From Phycisphaerae bacterium (GTDB lineage: Bacteria; Planctomycetota; Phycisphaerae; Phycisphaerales; SM1A02): a stretch of DNA of 64,000 nt. Under the pieces are notes generated by a model that saw only the letters and a list, made by a program, of their open reading frames with translations, did not search any database and was not told the origin of the DNA. A program made the position numbers and the translations under genes. Below, piece by piece: positions 35,194-43,708 of this stretch (its first letter is position 1; the number at the start of each line of letters is the position of its first letter). Location of the stretch: contig JAEUIT010000031.1 in NCBI GenBank assembly GCA_016795035.1, forward strand, positions 62,001 to 126,000, written 5' to 3'.

Positions 35194-36405
35194 GTGCGAC
35201 GCCACCCGACCGCCCCGGAAACCCTTGCCGCACACGACGTTCGGCGCGTCGTCTTGGCGCTCGCGAACCTCGGCGTGCGACGACGAGCGAGTTCGCCCGC
35301 CGCCGTCGCCGCACTGGTGCGATCGCTGGGGTATGTGCAGATCGACTCGATCAACGTGCTCGATCGCGCACATCACCTGATCCTCTCGACGCGGCTGCGC
35401 GACTACGCGCCGCGGCATCTCGCGCACAACCTCGAACGCTCGCGCTCGCTCTTCGAGCATTGGACGCATGACGCGTCGGCGATCCCGATCGAGTGGTATC
35501 CGCACTGGACTCATCGTTTCAGCCGACACGCGATGACCGCGTCGCGCCGCGCCTGGTGGAACGAGCGCTTCGGCGGCAAGCCCGACGCGATCCTCGCACG
35601 CACGCTCGAACGGGTGCGCGCCGAAGGCCCGCTGCGCGCCCGCGACTTCGAGCCGCCCGAGACGCACCGCGCGGGCGGCTGGTGGACGTGGCATCCCGAG
35701 AAGGCGGCGCTCGAGCACCTCTGGCGCATCGGCTCGCTTGCGATCGCGCGGCGCGAGGGATTCGAGAAGGTCTATGACCTCGCCGAGCGCGTGCATCCGG
35801 AGCGAGCCGGGACGGACGCGAGCGCGGCGGCCGAGCACCACAACTGGGCGTGCCGCGAAGCGATGGCGCGTCTCGGCGTTGCGACGCCCAAGGAGATCGC
35901 CGCGTTCTTCAACGCGATCTCGATCGCCGACGCGCGGGCGTGGTCCGACGCCGCGGTGCGGCGCGGCGAACTGCTCGAGGTGCGCGTCGCGCCCGCGAAC
36001 GGCGGCGCGCCGGTGCGTGCGGTGGCGATCCCCGAGTGGCGGCGCTTCGCGCGCGAGATTGACGACGGCGCCGTCGCCGCCCTCTGCCCGTTCGATCCGG
36101 TCGTGCGCGACCGCGCGCGGCTCGAGCGTCTCTTCGGCTTCACGTATCGCTTCGAGGCGTTCGTTCCCGCGGCGAAGCGGGCGTACGGCTACTACGTGCT
36201 GCCGATACTCCGCGGCGACCGCTTCGTGGGCCGCGTCGACCCGAAGTTCGATCGCGAGCGCGGCGTCCTCACGATCCGCGGGCCGTGGTGGGAAGCGGAC
36301 GTCGCGCGCGAGCCGGCTGCAACGCGGAAGCGCGTCCTCGCGACCGCGCTCGACACGCTTGCCGAGAATGTCGGCGCCGCCTCGTGGGAACTCGTGCGCA
36401 GTTAG
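35194..36405 (+). CDS. YcaQ/AlkX-type winged-helix DNA glycosylase
   Basis: 403 residues from a GTG at 35194; the only nearby ATG is out of frame. HTH_42 superfamily: the N-terminal winged helix carries YVQIDSINVLDRAHHLIL, whose Q-x-D matches the catalytic motif of YcaQ/AlkX interstrand-crosslink glycosylases. The family repairs alkylation crosslinks. The stop codon sits inside a perfect inverted repeat shared with the convergent gene. Confidence 0.8.
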   Translation: MRRHPTAPETLAAHDVRRVVLALANLGVRRRASSPAAVAALVRSLGYVQIDSINVLDRAHHLILSTRLRDYAPRHLAHNLERSRSLFEHWTHDASAIPIEWYPHWTHRFSRHAMTASRRAWWNERFGGKPDAILARTLERVRAEGPLRARDFEPPETHRAGGWWTWHPEKAALEHLWRIGSLAIARREGFEKVYDLAERVHPERAGTDASAAAEHHNWACREAMARLGVATPKEIAAFFNAISIADARAWSDAAVRRGELLEVRVAPANGGAPVRAVAIPEWRRFAREIDDGAVAALCPFDPVVRDRARLERLFGFTYRFEAFVPAAKRAYGYYVLPILRGDRFVGRVDPKFDRERGVLTIRGPWWEADVAREPAATRKRVLATALDTLAENVGAASWELVRS

Positions 36406-36452
36406 CAGCCCGTGGCGAAAGTCGACCGAGCTGCGAACGCCACGGGCTGCTA
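36403..36452. terminator. Perfect 15-bp inverted repeat spanning both stop codons (bidirectional terminator)
   Basis: TAGCAGCCCGTGGCG (36403-36417) and CGCCACGGGCTGCTA (36438-36452) are exact inverses with a 20-base loop. The first TAG is the stop of the rightward glycosylase gene and the last CTA is the stop of the leftward sulfotransferase gene. No T runs follow on either side. Confidence 0.7.
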
Positions 36453-37949
36453 GCGGCTTCGCAGCTTGCGATCCCAGTCCTCGATCGCGGCCTTGAGCGG
36501 GGCGAGCTCCGCCGTGAAGTGCGCGGCTCGGCCGACCGACGGATCGCGGAACTCGCGGAAGCCCTTGGCCGACGGCACGATCGTCGAGCGTTCGCCGTCG
36601 ACGCCGATCGCGTCGGCGGCGAGGCACGCGTCGTCCCAGCCAAGGCCGGCGGCGTCGAGCACGCGACCGAGCTGCGCCCGCGGATCGGCGAGCAGGTCCT
36701 CGAGACGCACGTGCACGATGCGGCCCGGGTAGGTCGCGTTCCAGTGCTCCATCATCCAGCGCTGCGCGGCGATCATGCGGCCGATCGACTCGAGGTCGCC
36801 GCTCCACGGCATGCCGGCGTTCGTGAGCTGCTCGAAGCAGGCGAGCCCGAGGTCCATCGGGTCACGCTCGATGTGCACGATCGTGGCCTCGGGGAACGCC
36901 ATCGCGATGAGCCCGAGGTGCATCCAGTTCGAGAGGTGGCGATCGACGAGCCGATCGGCCTGCCCCGCAAACTCGTCGCTCGCCGCGAGGTACGAGTTGA
37001 CGACGCCGTCGATGCGGCGCACGTCGAACGTGCGCAGGATGGCGGGATACGAGTTGTCGGCGGAGAGCGGATCCTGCCACGAGCGCACGAGGCCCGGCAA
37101 CACGGAGAACTCCGGTCCCGAGGCGGCGCGCGGATGCGCGCCGATGAGGCGATCGAGGATCGCGATGCCCGAGCGGGCGAGGCCAGCGAGGAAGATCGGG
37201 CGGCGCGTGAGCACCGTCGGCTTCACGAGCGTCTTCACCGTTGCAGGCGTGAAGAAGTCGCGGATCGCGCGGAGACGGGAGGCGAAGAGGTCGGAATCGA
37301 AGGGGACGCGGCCGACAGACCGCGAGGCGACGGTTTCGGCGAACGATTCGGCGTAGCGGCCGTTCGCGTCGAGCACCTGGGCAAGGCGCTGGCGGAGCTG
37401 CGCCATCAGGCCCGGCGGCGGGGACATGGCGATGGCGTCGCGGAGGTCGAGTTGGGCTCCCGCAACGTCGCGGAGGTCGGCCTTGCACTTTGCCCGAATG
37501 TGCAGCGCGAGAGCGGTCGATGCCTCAGCCACGAGGGCGAGCGCATCGGTGGGCTTGCCGTCTCGACGAAGGGCCTCGGCGCGGAGGAACCGGGCGTCGG
37601 GATGGTCGGGTCGACGGTCGAGCGCGTCCTTGAAGAAGTCCGCAGCCTCGGCGTGACGACCCTGGCGAAGACGCAAGTGCCCGCGCGCCGCCGCGATCTC
37701 GGCGTCGTGCGGAAGGAGGAACCACGCGCGCGACAGGCACGAGTCGGCGTCCTTCAGGCGACCTTGCATCGTGCGCACGCGACCGAGGAGCCACCACCCG
37801 CGAGGATCCTGCGGCGCTTCCTGCGTCACGCGGAGCGCGATCGGCTCCGCCGTGGCGGTGTCGGATGCGGCGATCGCGCGGAGCGCGGTCTCGAGAAGTG
37901 CCGTCGGCGACGGCGGTGGCGTGGCGCTTCCGCCTGTGAATCGGGTCAT
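36450..37949 (-). CDS. TPR-domain sulfotransferase
   Basis: 499 residues from ATG 37949. The N-terminal half holds TPR-like repeats (W-W-L-L-G-R-V-R-T-M-Q-G-R; A-A-D-F-F-K-D-A-L-D-R-R-P-D-H-P-D-A-R). The C-terminal half (about 230-499) is a sulfotransferase domain with the PAPS-binding RRPIFLAGLARSG loop and a later VHIERDPMDLGLACFEQ segment, similar to the TPR-plus-Sulfotransfer family. The acceptor is unknown. Longer upstream starts are possible but low complexity. Confidence 0.82.
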   Translation of the reverse strand: MTRFTGGSATPPPSPTALLETALRAIAASDTATAEPIALRVTQEAPQDPRGWWLLGRVRTMQGRLKDADSCLSRAWFLLPHDAEIAAARGHLRLRQGRHAEAADFFKDALDRRPDHPDARFLRAEALRRDGKPTDALALVAEASTALALHIRAKCKADLRDVAGAQLDLRDAIAMSPPPGLMAQLRQRLAQVLDANGRYAESFAETVASRSVGRVPFDSDLFASRLRAIRDFFTPATVKTLVKPTVLTRRPIFLAGLARSGIAILDRLIGAHPRAASGPEFSVLPGLVRSWQDPLSADNSYPAILRTFDVRRIDGVVNSYLAASDEFAGQADRLVDRHLSNWMHLGLIAMAFPEATIVHIERDPMDLGLACFEQLTNAGMPWSGDLESIGRMIAAQRWMMEHWNATYPGRIVHVRLEDLLADPRAQLGRVLDAAGLGWDDACLAADAIGVDGERSTIVPSAKGFREFRDPSVGRAAHFTAELAPLKAAIEDWDRKLRSR

Positions 37950-38052
37950 GGCCGGATGTATACACGATGCGCCGCGGCGGCCGTGCGGGCGGCGCCCCGG
38001 CCCGTCGCGCGGGAAGACCCGCCGCGCCCGACCGTGTGTCGGGCCTGCGGCA

Positions 38053-38087
38053 AAAATGAACGAGACCAGCACCGGGTGCCGGTCTCG
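38053..38087 (-). terminator. Rho-independent terminator of tRNA-Ile
   Basis: On the minus strand CGAGACC and GGTCTCG arms continue, past one A-C mismatch, into GCACC/GGTGC with a 3-base loop (38061-38087), followed by TTCATTTTTG. It lies directly after the tRNA. Confidence 0.8.
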
Positions 38088-38091
38088 TCAG

Positions 38092-38165
38092 TGCGCGAGA
38101 AAGGACTCGAACCTTCGACCTCACCCTTATCAGGGGTGTGCTCTAGCCAGCTGAGCTACTCGCGC
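38092..38165 (-). tRNA. tRNA-Ile(GAU)
   Basis: 74 bases: acceptor GCGCGAG/CTCGCGC, D arm GCTC-AGCTGGCTA-GAGC, anticodon stem CACCC/GGGTG around CTGATAA (anticodon GAT), a five-base variable loop, and a T arm GAAGG-TTCGAGT-CCTTT closed with G-T pairing. Discriminator base A; CCA is not encoded. Anticodon GAU reads AUC/AUU codons for isoleucine. It stands alone between the sulfotransferase and CNNM genes, with its own terminator. Confidence 0.95.
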
Positions 38166-38292
38166 GAGGCAGCGAGGCACAGGCCGACGCAACGGCCGGT
38201 GCCCGCGAAGGATCGGAGAGGGTAGCAGAAGGCCCAGCGGCTGCCAAGCGGTGGGATGGTGCGCAGTGGTCTGGCCACGTCGCGGGTGTCGC

Positions 38293-39279
38293 TCAGGAGC
38301 CGACCAACTGGCCCGTTACCGGCTCCACCAGGTCCTTGATGGCGACGACGCCGGTCGCGCGGCCGGTCGTCGCGTCGCCGACGAGGGCCAGGCGGACCCG
38401 CCGGCCGCGCATCGCGCGAAGCGCCGTCAGCGTCGACTCGGCCGGCTTGAAGAACATCGGCTTCGCCATGAGCGCCGACGTCAGGGCGGTCGGCTGGAGG
38501 ATCGCGTCCAGTGCGGTCAGGACTCCGACCACGCGCCCGGTCGCGTCGACCACGGGGAGGCGACTCACGAACGCCCTCCGCAGGATGGCCGCGCGCTCGT
38601 CGCCGCGGGCCTCGAGCGGCACGGTCGCCACCTTCGCCCAGGGCGTCATCTCCCCTTCGACCGTCCGACCGCGGAGCGTGAGCGCCCGCTCGGCGAGACC
38701 GGTCTGCGACTCGCTCAGGACGCCCCCGCGCACGCCTTCCTTGATCAGTCGGTTGATGCGCTGGCGCGGTTCGTCGAGGTCGCGCGGCGGGGCGCCGCCG
38801 AGTACGCGGCGCACGAGCCCGCCGATCGCGACGACCGTCGGCACGAGGAGCGTGGCGGTGAGAAGCCATCGCCACGCGCGGAGATACGCGGCGAACGCAT
38901 ACGTCCAACGGTTCGCATGGGTCCGGAAGAGGTCCTTCGGAAGCGTTTCACCGAGGATGAACGTGAGGGGAAGCAGCAACGCGGTGTTGATGACGACCGC
39001 CGCGAGCGGGCCCACCGCGTAGAGCTCGAGCACCGCCGCGATGCCGATGCCGGAGATGTAGTGCGCGATGTTGTTGCCGACGAGCAACGTGGAGATGACG
39101 CGATCGGGGCGACGAAGCTCGCGGTCGAGCAGCAACGCGGAGCGCTCGCGCCGACCGACGCGCACGCTGAGCCCGATCCGATTGAGCGTGTACACGCCGA
39201 TCTCGATGCCCGAGAAGAGCGCGCTCAGGCCGACGCCGAGCAGGGCGAGCCCGATCCAAAGGAGAAGTTCGAGCGTCAC
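38293..39279 (-). CDS. CNNM/CorC-family membrane protein with CBS domains (second of pair)
   Basis: 328 residues from a GTG that overlaps the previous gene's TGA by four bases. The DUF21 domain (about 1-150) begins with a membrane segment and carries the family's LFSGIEIGVYTLNRI and FILGETLPKDLF motifs; CBS-like domains follow (about 195-310). The family handles Mg/Co efflux or regulation. Unlike its partner it lacks an obvious C-terminal CorC_HlyC domain. Confidence 0.82.
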   Translation of the reverse strand: MTLELLLWIGLALLGVGLSALFSGIEIGVYTLNRIGLSVRVGRRERSALLLDRELRRPDRVISTLLVGNNIAHYISGIGIAAVLELYAVGPLAAVVINTALLLPLTFILGETLPKDLFRTHANRWTYAFAAYLRAWRWLLTATLLVPTVVAIGGLVRRVLGGAPPRDLDEPRQRINRLIKEGVRGGVLSESQTGLAERALTLRGRTVEGEMTPWAKVATVPLEARGDERAAILRRAFVSRLPVVDATGRVVGVLTALDAILQPTALTSALMAKPMFFKPAESTLTALRAMRGRRVRLALVGDATTGRATGVVAIKDLVEPVTGQLVGS

Positions 39280-40556
39280 GACGCTTCCCCTTCCCCGCCG
39301 CGATCTTCCTCGAGCCGCACGCGCACGCGACGCACGCGCATGCCGACGACATCCTCCACTTCGAGCCGCAGGTTCGCGAGCGTGACGACGTCGCCCTTCA
39401 CGGCCGGACGTCCGAGGCGCTCGAGCACCAGTCCGCCGAGCGTGCTCGCGCTCGTCGTCGCGAGCTCGGAGCCGAACGCGTCGGCCCAGCGTTTCAGGTT
39501 CATGTCGCCGGCGACGATCCACGCGCCCGCCGCAACCTGCGTCGGCGGCGCCTCGGGCACCTCTTCGGGGCTCACGATGTCGCCGACGACCTCCTCGACA
39601 CAATCCTCCATCGCCACGACGCCGGCCGTGCCGCCGTACTCGTCGACCACGATCGCGAGATCGGAGCGCGACGCGCGACACGACTCGAGGAGCTGCTCCG
39701 CCGTCGCGAGGTCGGGCACGAAACGCGGAGTGCGCACGTGGTCGAGGAGCGGCGCCGCGGCGCCGCGGGTGTCGAGGAGATAGCGTTTCACCTGGAGGAA
39801 GCCGACGACGTCGTCGATGCCCTTCCCCATGACCGGCAAGCGCGTGAGCCGGCGCGTCGCCGCAAGCTCGGCGACTTCGCCGCGCGTGGCGGAGGCGTCG
39901 ATCCACGCCATGTCGACGCGCGGCGTCATTACGTCGCGCACGCGAAGCGATCGCAGCGCGAACACGCCGCGCAGGATGCGCTGCTCGTCGGCATCGATCA
40001 CGCCGGCCACGCCCGATTGGGCGAGCAGCGCCTCGAGCTCCTCGGCCGAGAGGCGCGGCGGCGCCTCGCCCGGCGACGTGAGCCGCGAGAGCGGTGCAAC
40101 GACGAGTCGGTCGAGCGAGCGTCGGATCGGTCGGATCGCGCGGTGCACGAGGGCCAGCGGCGGCGCGATGAGCTGCGTCGCCCGAAGGCGCAGGCTGTCG
40201 GCGAGAAGCTTGGGCACGACCTCGCCGCCGAGGACGACGATGAGGAGCGTGGCGGCGCCGTAGAGGACGCTCGCGAGCGGGCCGAACGACGCCTTCGCGA
40301 GGACGACCGAGCAGATCACGAAGTAGACCGTGTTCACGGTCATGTTCGAGAGAAGGATAGTGATGAGGAGTTGGCGCTCGTCCGAGAGGAGGCCGTCCAC
40401 CGCGCGTGCCGTCGCCGGCGCCGTCTTGCGCAGCGCCGCACGGTCCGCGGCGCTCAGGCCGAAGAGCGCGGTCTCCGACGACGAGAAAAACGCGCTCGCG
40501 ATGATGAGCGGCGGCACGAGCGAGGCAAGCGCTATTTCGGCGGGGCCGAACTCCAT
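39276..40556 (-). CDS. CNNM/CorC-family (HlyC-like) membrane protein with CBS and CorC domains (first of pair)
   Basis: 426 residues: DUF21 membrane domain (about 1-180; FFSSSETALFGLS, VVLGGEVVPKLLADS), tandem CBS (about 205-325; RDVMTPRVDMAWI, VDEYGGTAGVVAMEDCVEEVVGDI) and the C-terminal CorC_HlyC domain (about 345-420). Same family as the downstream gene, a full-length version. The overlap of four bases implies one transcript and coupled translation. Confidence 0.85.
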   Translation of the reverse strand: MEFGPAEIALASLVPPLIIASAFFSSSETALFGLSAADRAALRKTAPATARAVDGLLSDERQLLITILLSNMTVNTVYFVICSVVLAKASFGPLASVLYGAATLLIVVLGGEVVPKLLADSLRLRATQLIAPPLALVHRAIRPIRRSLDRLVVAPLSRLTSPGEAPPRLSAEELEALLAQSGVAGVIDADEQRILRGVFALRSLRVRDVMTPRVDMAWIDASATRGEVAELAATRRLTRLPVMGKGIDDVVGFLQVKRYLLDTRGAAAPLLDHVRTPRFVPDLATAEQLLESCRASRSDLAIVVDEYGGTAGVVAMEDCVEEVVGDIVSPEEVPEAPPTQVAAGAWIVAGDMNLKRWADAFGSELATTSASTLGGLVLERLGRPAVKGDVVTLANLRLEVEDVVGMRVRRVRVRLEEDRGGEGEAS

Positions 40557-40563
40557 GCGTCCC

Positions 40564-41094
40564 CTATCGATCGGCTATCCGCTCGAGAATCCGTTCGACG
40601 TAACGCAACGCCGCGAGATCCTGTCGTGCGGCCTGGGCTTCGGCGGGCGTCGAGATCGGCGCGTCGAGCCGCGCCGCGAGCGCCGCGAGCAGGTCGACGC
40701 GCCGGGCGTCGGCCTCGGACCGCACCTCCGCGATCCGCGCCTCGTCGCGCGCCGCGATCGCCTCGTCGAGCGCCTCGCGCGTCTCCATCATCTCCATCAG
40801 GAAGGCCGGCGCGAGCGCGTCGCCCGGAAGCGGACGCGAGCCGGCCAGCGCGAGAAGCGCTTCCGCGCGCAGCAACGGGGACTGCAGCGTCCGGAAGGCC
40901 GCGTTGATCTCGGCGGAGCGTCGCGACGCTTCGGCTTGGCGAACGGGGTCGGTGCCCGCGCGATCGGGATGGCACTCGGCGAGCAGGCGAACGAGTCGCG
41001 GCCGAAGGGCTGCAACGTCGAGCGAGAAGGACCGCGCGATGCCGAACGTGGCGAACGGATCGCTCACGCCGCCGTCATTCGCTGGTTGCGACAC
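40564..41094 (-). CDS. hscB: Fe-S cluster co-chaperone HscB
   Basis: 176 residues from a GTG with GAGGAG upstream. J-type domain (about 10-85) with DPFATFGI, the HPD motif in ECHPDRAG and INAAFRTLQSPLLRAE, then the C-terminal three-helix HscB domain beginning FLMEMMETREALDEA. It passes IscU-bound clusters to HscA. No iscU or hscA is adjacent; it sits downstream of the FHA-GspE gene and overlaps it by 20 bases. Confidence 0.87.
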   Translation of the reverse strand: MSQPANDGGVSDPFATFGIARSFSLDVAALRPRLVRLLAECHPDRAGTDPVRQAEASRRSAEINAAFRTLQSPLLRAEALLALAGSRPLPGDALAPAFLMEMMETREALDEAIAARDEARIAEVRSEADARRVDLLAALAARLDAPISTPAEAQAARQDLAALRYVERILERIADR

Positions 41095-42790
41095 GATCGA
41101 TCTCCTCGACGCACGTGAGGCCCTGCGCGACGAGCTGGTAGCCGTACTGCTGCAGGCTCATGAAGAGCCCCTGCGAGAGCACGCTGCGGATCTCGGAGAT
41201 CGTCGGCTTCTTGAGGACGACGTCGCGAAGCTGATCGTTGAACTCGAGCAGTTCGAAGAGCGCGCGACGACCGACGAATCCGGTGCCGAGGCACATCGTG
41301 CACGCCTGCGGCGAGTAGATGCGCGCCACGCCTTCGATCGAGCGCCCCATGCGCATCGTCTGCGCCGGCGTCGGCACGATCCCCTTCTTGCAGTTGTCGC
41401 AGAGGAGCCGGATGAGGCGCTGCGCGATGATGAGGTTGATGGCGTTCGCGACGAGGTACGACTCGACGCCGAGATCGAGCAGTCGGAAGATCGCGCCGAT
41501 CGAGTCCTTCGAGTGCACCGTCGAATAGACGAGGTGGCCGGTCATCGCGGCCTGCATCGCGACGTTCGCCGTCTCGATGTCGCGGATCTCGCCGACGAAG
41601 ATCACGTCGGGATCCTGGCGCAGCACGCTGCGCAGGATCGTCGCGAACGTGTGCCCCTGCTTGTGGTCGATCGGGATCTGCGTGCAGCCCTCGAGGTGAT
41701 ACTCGACCGGGTCCTCGATCGTGATCGCGTTGCGCTGCTCGACGTCGATCTCGCGGAGGCACGAGTAGAGCGAGGTCGTCTTGCCCGAGCCGGTCGGGCC
41801 GCACGCGAGCAGCATGCCTGCGTCTTTCGTCGCGATGAGGCGCAGCCGCTCGTACATCCAGGGCACGAGACCGAGCTCGTGCAGGCGGCTCGGCGCGTTG
41901 GCGCTGTCGAGCACGCGGATGACAAGCTTCTGGCCGTGCACGCTCGGCGTGAGGCTCACGCGATAGTCGACGCGTCGCCCCTTCACCGACACGGAGAAGT
42001 GGCCGTCCTGCACGATCGCCTTCTGCGTCGTATCGATCTGGCAGAGGATCTTCACCACGCCTAACACACGCTTCGAGATCTGCGGCGCGAGCTCGACGGC
42101 GGTCACCATGAAGCCGTCGACGCGCAGGCGCACGACCGCGCGGTCGACGCGCTGCTCCATGTGGAGGTCCGTCGCGCGCGAGCGGAAGCATGCGAGAAGG
42201 AGCAGCCGGAAGATGCGGATGGACTCGCCCGCGTCCTCGTCGCGGCCGGCCTCGACCCCCGAGCTCGTCGCGCCGTGCACGGTCACGCCGCGCGAGTCGA
42301 CGAGCGCGATCTCGTGCTCGCTGAACGGCTTCTCGTGCGCCGAGTCGATGATCTCGCGGAGCTTCCGTTCGTAGTCGGTCTGCACGTTGCCGGCGGCGAC
42401 CTCGGAGAGATCGACGTCGATCGTCTGCTGGTTGTACGCGCGCTTGCGGGCCATCTCCGCGACGGCGGAGTAGTCGGGCGTCTGCCGCTTCGGGGTCGCC
42501 GCGTCTTCAGGGGAGATGTAGCGGATCTCGAGCGCGCCGGCCTTGACGATGTCACCGTGTTTCAGCTTCGCTTCCGCGACCCTGTTGCCGTTGACCTTCG
42601 TGCCGTTGCGACTCCCGAGATCGCGGAGCCGCCAGCCCTCGCCGTAGCGCTCGATGATCGCGTGGTTGCGGGAGAGGCCGTCGTCCGCCGACTGAATCGT
42701 GTTGTCGGGAAGTCGACCGATCGAAACCGGCGAGTCCTCGAGTTCGATCCGCTTGTTGCCCTGCGGCGACTTGATCTCAAGAAACGGCAT
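41075..42790 (-). CDS. FHA-domain GspE/PilB-type secretion ATPase
   Basis: 571 residues. An N-terminal FHA domain (about 1-95: SIGRLPDN, LSRNHAIIE, DLGSRNGTKVNG) should read phosphothreonine. The ATPase part has Walker A GPTGSGKTT, the Asp box (IEDPVEY), Walker B (DPDVIFVGEIRD) and His box (TGHLVYSTVHS), plus the zinc tetracysteine (LCDNCKKG ... CTMCLG). GspE/PilB ATPases power type II secretion or type IV pili. The FHA domain in place of the usual N1E region links it to Ser/Thr kinase signalling (inference). No pilin or inner-membrane platform gene is nearby. Confidence 0.88.
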   Translation of the reverse strand: MPFLEIKSPQGNKRIELEDSPVSIGRLPDNTIQSADDGLSRNHAIIERYGEGWRLRDLGSRNGTKVNGNRVAEAKLKHGDIVKAGALEIRYISPEDAATPKRQTPDYSAVAEMARKRAYNQQTIDVDLSEVAAGNVQTDYERKLREIIDSAHEKPFSEHEIALVDSRGVTVHGATSSGVEAGRDEDAGESIRIFRLLLLACFRSRATDLHMEQRVDRAVVRLRVDGFMVTAVELAPQISKRVLGVVKILCQIDTTQKAIVQDGHFSVSVKGRRVDYRVSLTPSVHGQKLVIRVLDSANAPSRLHELGLVPWMYERLRLIATKDAGMLLACGPTGSGKTTSLYSCLREIDVEQRNAITIEDPVEYHLEGCTQIPIDHKQGHTFATILRSVLRQDPDVIFVGEIRDIETANVAMQAAMTGHLVYSTVHSKDSIGAIFRLLDLGVESYLVANAINLIIAQRLIRLLCDNCKKGIVPTPAQTMRMGRSIEGVARIYSPQACTMCLGTGFVGRRALFELLEFNDQLRDVVLKKPTISEIRSVLSQGLFMSLQQYGYQLVAQGLTCVEEIDRVATSE

Positions 42791-42815
42791 GCGGTGTCGA
42801 GTTTACTGGAACGAA

Positions 42816-42844
42816 AAGCGGCGACCGAACGTCGGTCGCCGCTT
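42816..42844 (-). terminator. Terminator of the glycine-rich RRM gene
   Basis: A perfect 13-bp stem, AAGCGGCGACCGA with TCGGTCGCCGCTT, closes a three-base loop; read leftward it ends in TTTT. It lies about 120 bases after the RRM gene and 26 bases before the GspE start. Confidence 0.75.
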
Positions 42845-42904
42845 GGTCATGTTCATACGTTGTCGAGCGGTGAACCATCGGCTGAAACGCCGAAGGTTGT
42901 TACG

Positions 42905-42957
42905 CGCGGCGGTCGCCCATCGGGGTCGCCCATCGGGGTCACCGATCGGGGGACGCA
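42905..42957. repeat. Short tandem repeat
   Basis: Three head-to-tail copies of a 14-base unit, GGTCGCCCATCGGG, the last diverged (GGTCACCGATCGGG), between the RRM gene's stop and its terminator. Not part of a reading frame. Confidence 0.7.
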
Positions 42958-42962
42958 GGGAA

Positions 42963-43421
42963 TCACCAGCCGTCGTCGTCGCGACGCTTGCGATCACCCT
43001 TGAAGCCGCGATCGCGATCGCCACGGCCGGGCTTGCCACCAAAGCCGCCCTTGCCGCCGAAGCCGCCACCACCGCCACCGCCGCCGCCACCACCACCGCC
43101 GCGACCATAGCCGCCGCCGTCGCGCGGGCCACCGCCGCCGCCGCCACCACCACCGAAGCCGCCACCGGGGCGCGGAGCCTTCGGCTGCGCCTCGTTCACG
43201 ACGAGCGGGCGACCTTCGAGGTCCTTGCCGTTCATGCCAGCGATCGCGGCCGCGCCTGCTTCCTTACTTCCCATCGTGACGAAGCCGAAGCCGCGCGAGC
43301 GACCGGTTTCGCGATCGGTGCCGATGAACACATCGAGCACCTCGCCGTACGCGCTGAAGGCCTCACGAAGGGCAGCATCAGTCGTGCGGTAACTCAGATT
43401 GCCAACATAAAGCTTGAACAC
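42963..43421 (-). CDS. RRM RNA-binding protein with Gly-rich C-terminus
   Basis: 152 residues from a GTG at 43421 preceded by AAAGGACG. One RRM (about 1-80): RNP2 is KLYVGNLSY and RNP1 is GRSRGFGFVTM. The tail (about 95-140) is almost pure glycine interrupted by F, Y and R, as in cyanobacterial and planctomycete Rbp proteins induced by cold. Three tandem repeats lie upstream of the start. It likely acts as an RNA chaperone (family inference). Confidence 0.88.
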   Translation of the reverse strand: MFKLYVGNLSYRTTDAALREAFSAYGEVLDVFIGTDRETGRSRGFGFVTMGSKEAGAAAIAGMNGKDLEGRPLVVNEAQPKAPRPGGGFGGGGGGGGGPRDGGGYGRGGGGGGGGGGGGGFGGKGGFGGKPGRGDRDRGFKGDRKRRDDDGW

Positions 43422-43491
43422 GAAGTCGTCCTTTCCGGCCCGAGCAGAAGACGACTCCGTCGCACGTTCATCTGCCGATGCCTCACCATAC

Positions 43492-43545
43492 CTGAGCCAA
43501 TCCCGAGCCAATCCCCGAGACAATCCCGAGATTGGCAGCCACTGC
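43492..43545 (-). repeat. Tandem GAGCCAATCCC repeats upstream of the RRM gene
   Basis: Three near-identical 11-12 base units plus a partial fourth (GAGCCAATCCC, GAGCCAATCCCC, GAGACAATCCC, GAGATTGG), 70-125 bases upstream of the GTG start of the glycine-rich RRM gene. Spacing of about one helical turn suggests a binding array or leader element. Confidence 0.6.
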
Positions 43546-43708
43546 GAAGCGCGCTGGCATTCGCTCGATCCTCGCGCGATGCGAGGGCGAGTTGGCCCGG
43601 AGTGTAGCGAGGCCCGGAGAGGTGCGGAAGGCAGTCGCGCAGCAAGACGCCGCGAGCCGCGTCGGCTCGTTGGTCAGGATCCGAGGCGGGCAGCGCGCGT
43701 GCGGCGCG

